Assembly (NCBI GenBank): GCA_002385545.1
Contig: DGDR01000197.1
Coordinates: forward strand, 1 to 22,573
Direction: 5' to 3'
DNA length: 22,573 bases
From: Clostridium sp. UBA3947
Lineage (GTDB): Bacteria; Bacillota; Clostridia; Clostridiales; Clostridiaceae
Below, one piece after another: positions 22,508 through 22,573 of the stretch; positions within the stretch are counted from its first letter, which is position 1, and each line of letters opens with the position of its first letter. Below the pieces are notes generated by a model that did not search any database, was not told where the DNA came from, and saw only the letters and a program-made list of their open reading frames with translations. The position numbers and the translations under genes were made by a program.

Positions 22508-22554
22508 TATTATCACTTCCTTAAGTTTATTCTGCATTGGGGTAGGTATATTAC

Positions 22555-22573
22555 CTGTCTCTTATACACATCT
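22555..22573. other. Nextera/Tn5 mosaic-end adapter at the contig edge
   Basis: The last 19 bases, CTGTCTCTTATACACATCT, are the exact complement of the 19-bp Tn5 mosaic end used in Nextera tagmentation libraries. Their place at the very end of the sequence points to untrimmed adapter read-through. They should not be treated as genome. Confidence 0.95.

Overview
The window is AT-rich DNA of a low-GC Firmicute, most likely Clostridium sensu stricto. The evidence is the FabK-type fatty-acid locus in the clostridial/streptococcal order, the minimal iscR-iscS-iscU cluster, strong AGGAGG-type ribosome binding sites, A/T-tailed terminators and clostridial protein sequences. Almost everything is on the minus strand; only the two-gene thrE-like exporter is on the plus strand. 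This is mostly core-genome housekeeping DNA. I see no phage, CRISPR array, defence system, rRNA or tRNA.

Layout from left to right. 27-1530: an AI-2E family membrane protein and a PRC-barrel protein, overlapping by 8 nt. 1623-3857: the Fe-S cluster operon iscR-iscS-iscU, with its terminator and a promoter carrying two IscR-type operator-like sites. 3932-5823: a secreted/membrane DUF2207 protein. Its 3' region holds a GC-rich 33-bp tandem repeat and then a terminator. 5929-7676: a small nitroreductase and an ornithine carbamoyltransferase gene. 7679-17438: a complete type II fatty-acid synthesis operon of 12 genes, transcribed right to left as fabT-fabH-acpP-fabK-fabD-fabG-fabF-accB-fabZ-accC-accD-accA. 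It has one strong promoter with three FabT-like palindromes and one terminator. 17446-19324: glyA followed 23 nt later by a flavin reductase-like gene. 19468-20740: a divergent split threonine/serine exporter. 20766-22507: a Dabb protein, a decayed GH25 lysozyme, and a LigB-type dioxygenase.

The fatty-acid locus works as a unit. AccABCD makes malonyl-CoA, FabD loads it on ACP, and FabH starts the chain. FabF/FabG/FabZ/FabK elongate it, and FabT (first gene) probably represses the whole operon through the boxes just downstream of the -10. IscR likewise probably represses its own operon with IscS (sulfur donor) and IscU (scaffold).

The last 19 bases (22555-22573) exactly match the Tn5/Nextera mosaic-end adapter, so the right edge is an untrimmed sequencing adapter and not genome. 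The best items for follow-up are regulatory or structural: the tandem IscR-like sites, the triple FabT-like operator, the unusual fabT start region, the hairpin between acpP and fabK, the GC-rich repeat fused to the end of the DUF2207 gene, and the frameshifted, truncated lysozyme gene. I did not find a convincing new biological system.
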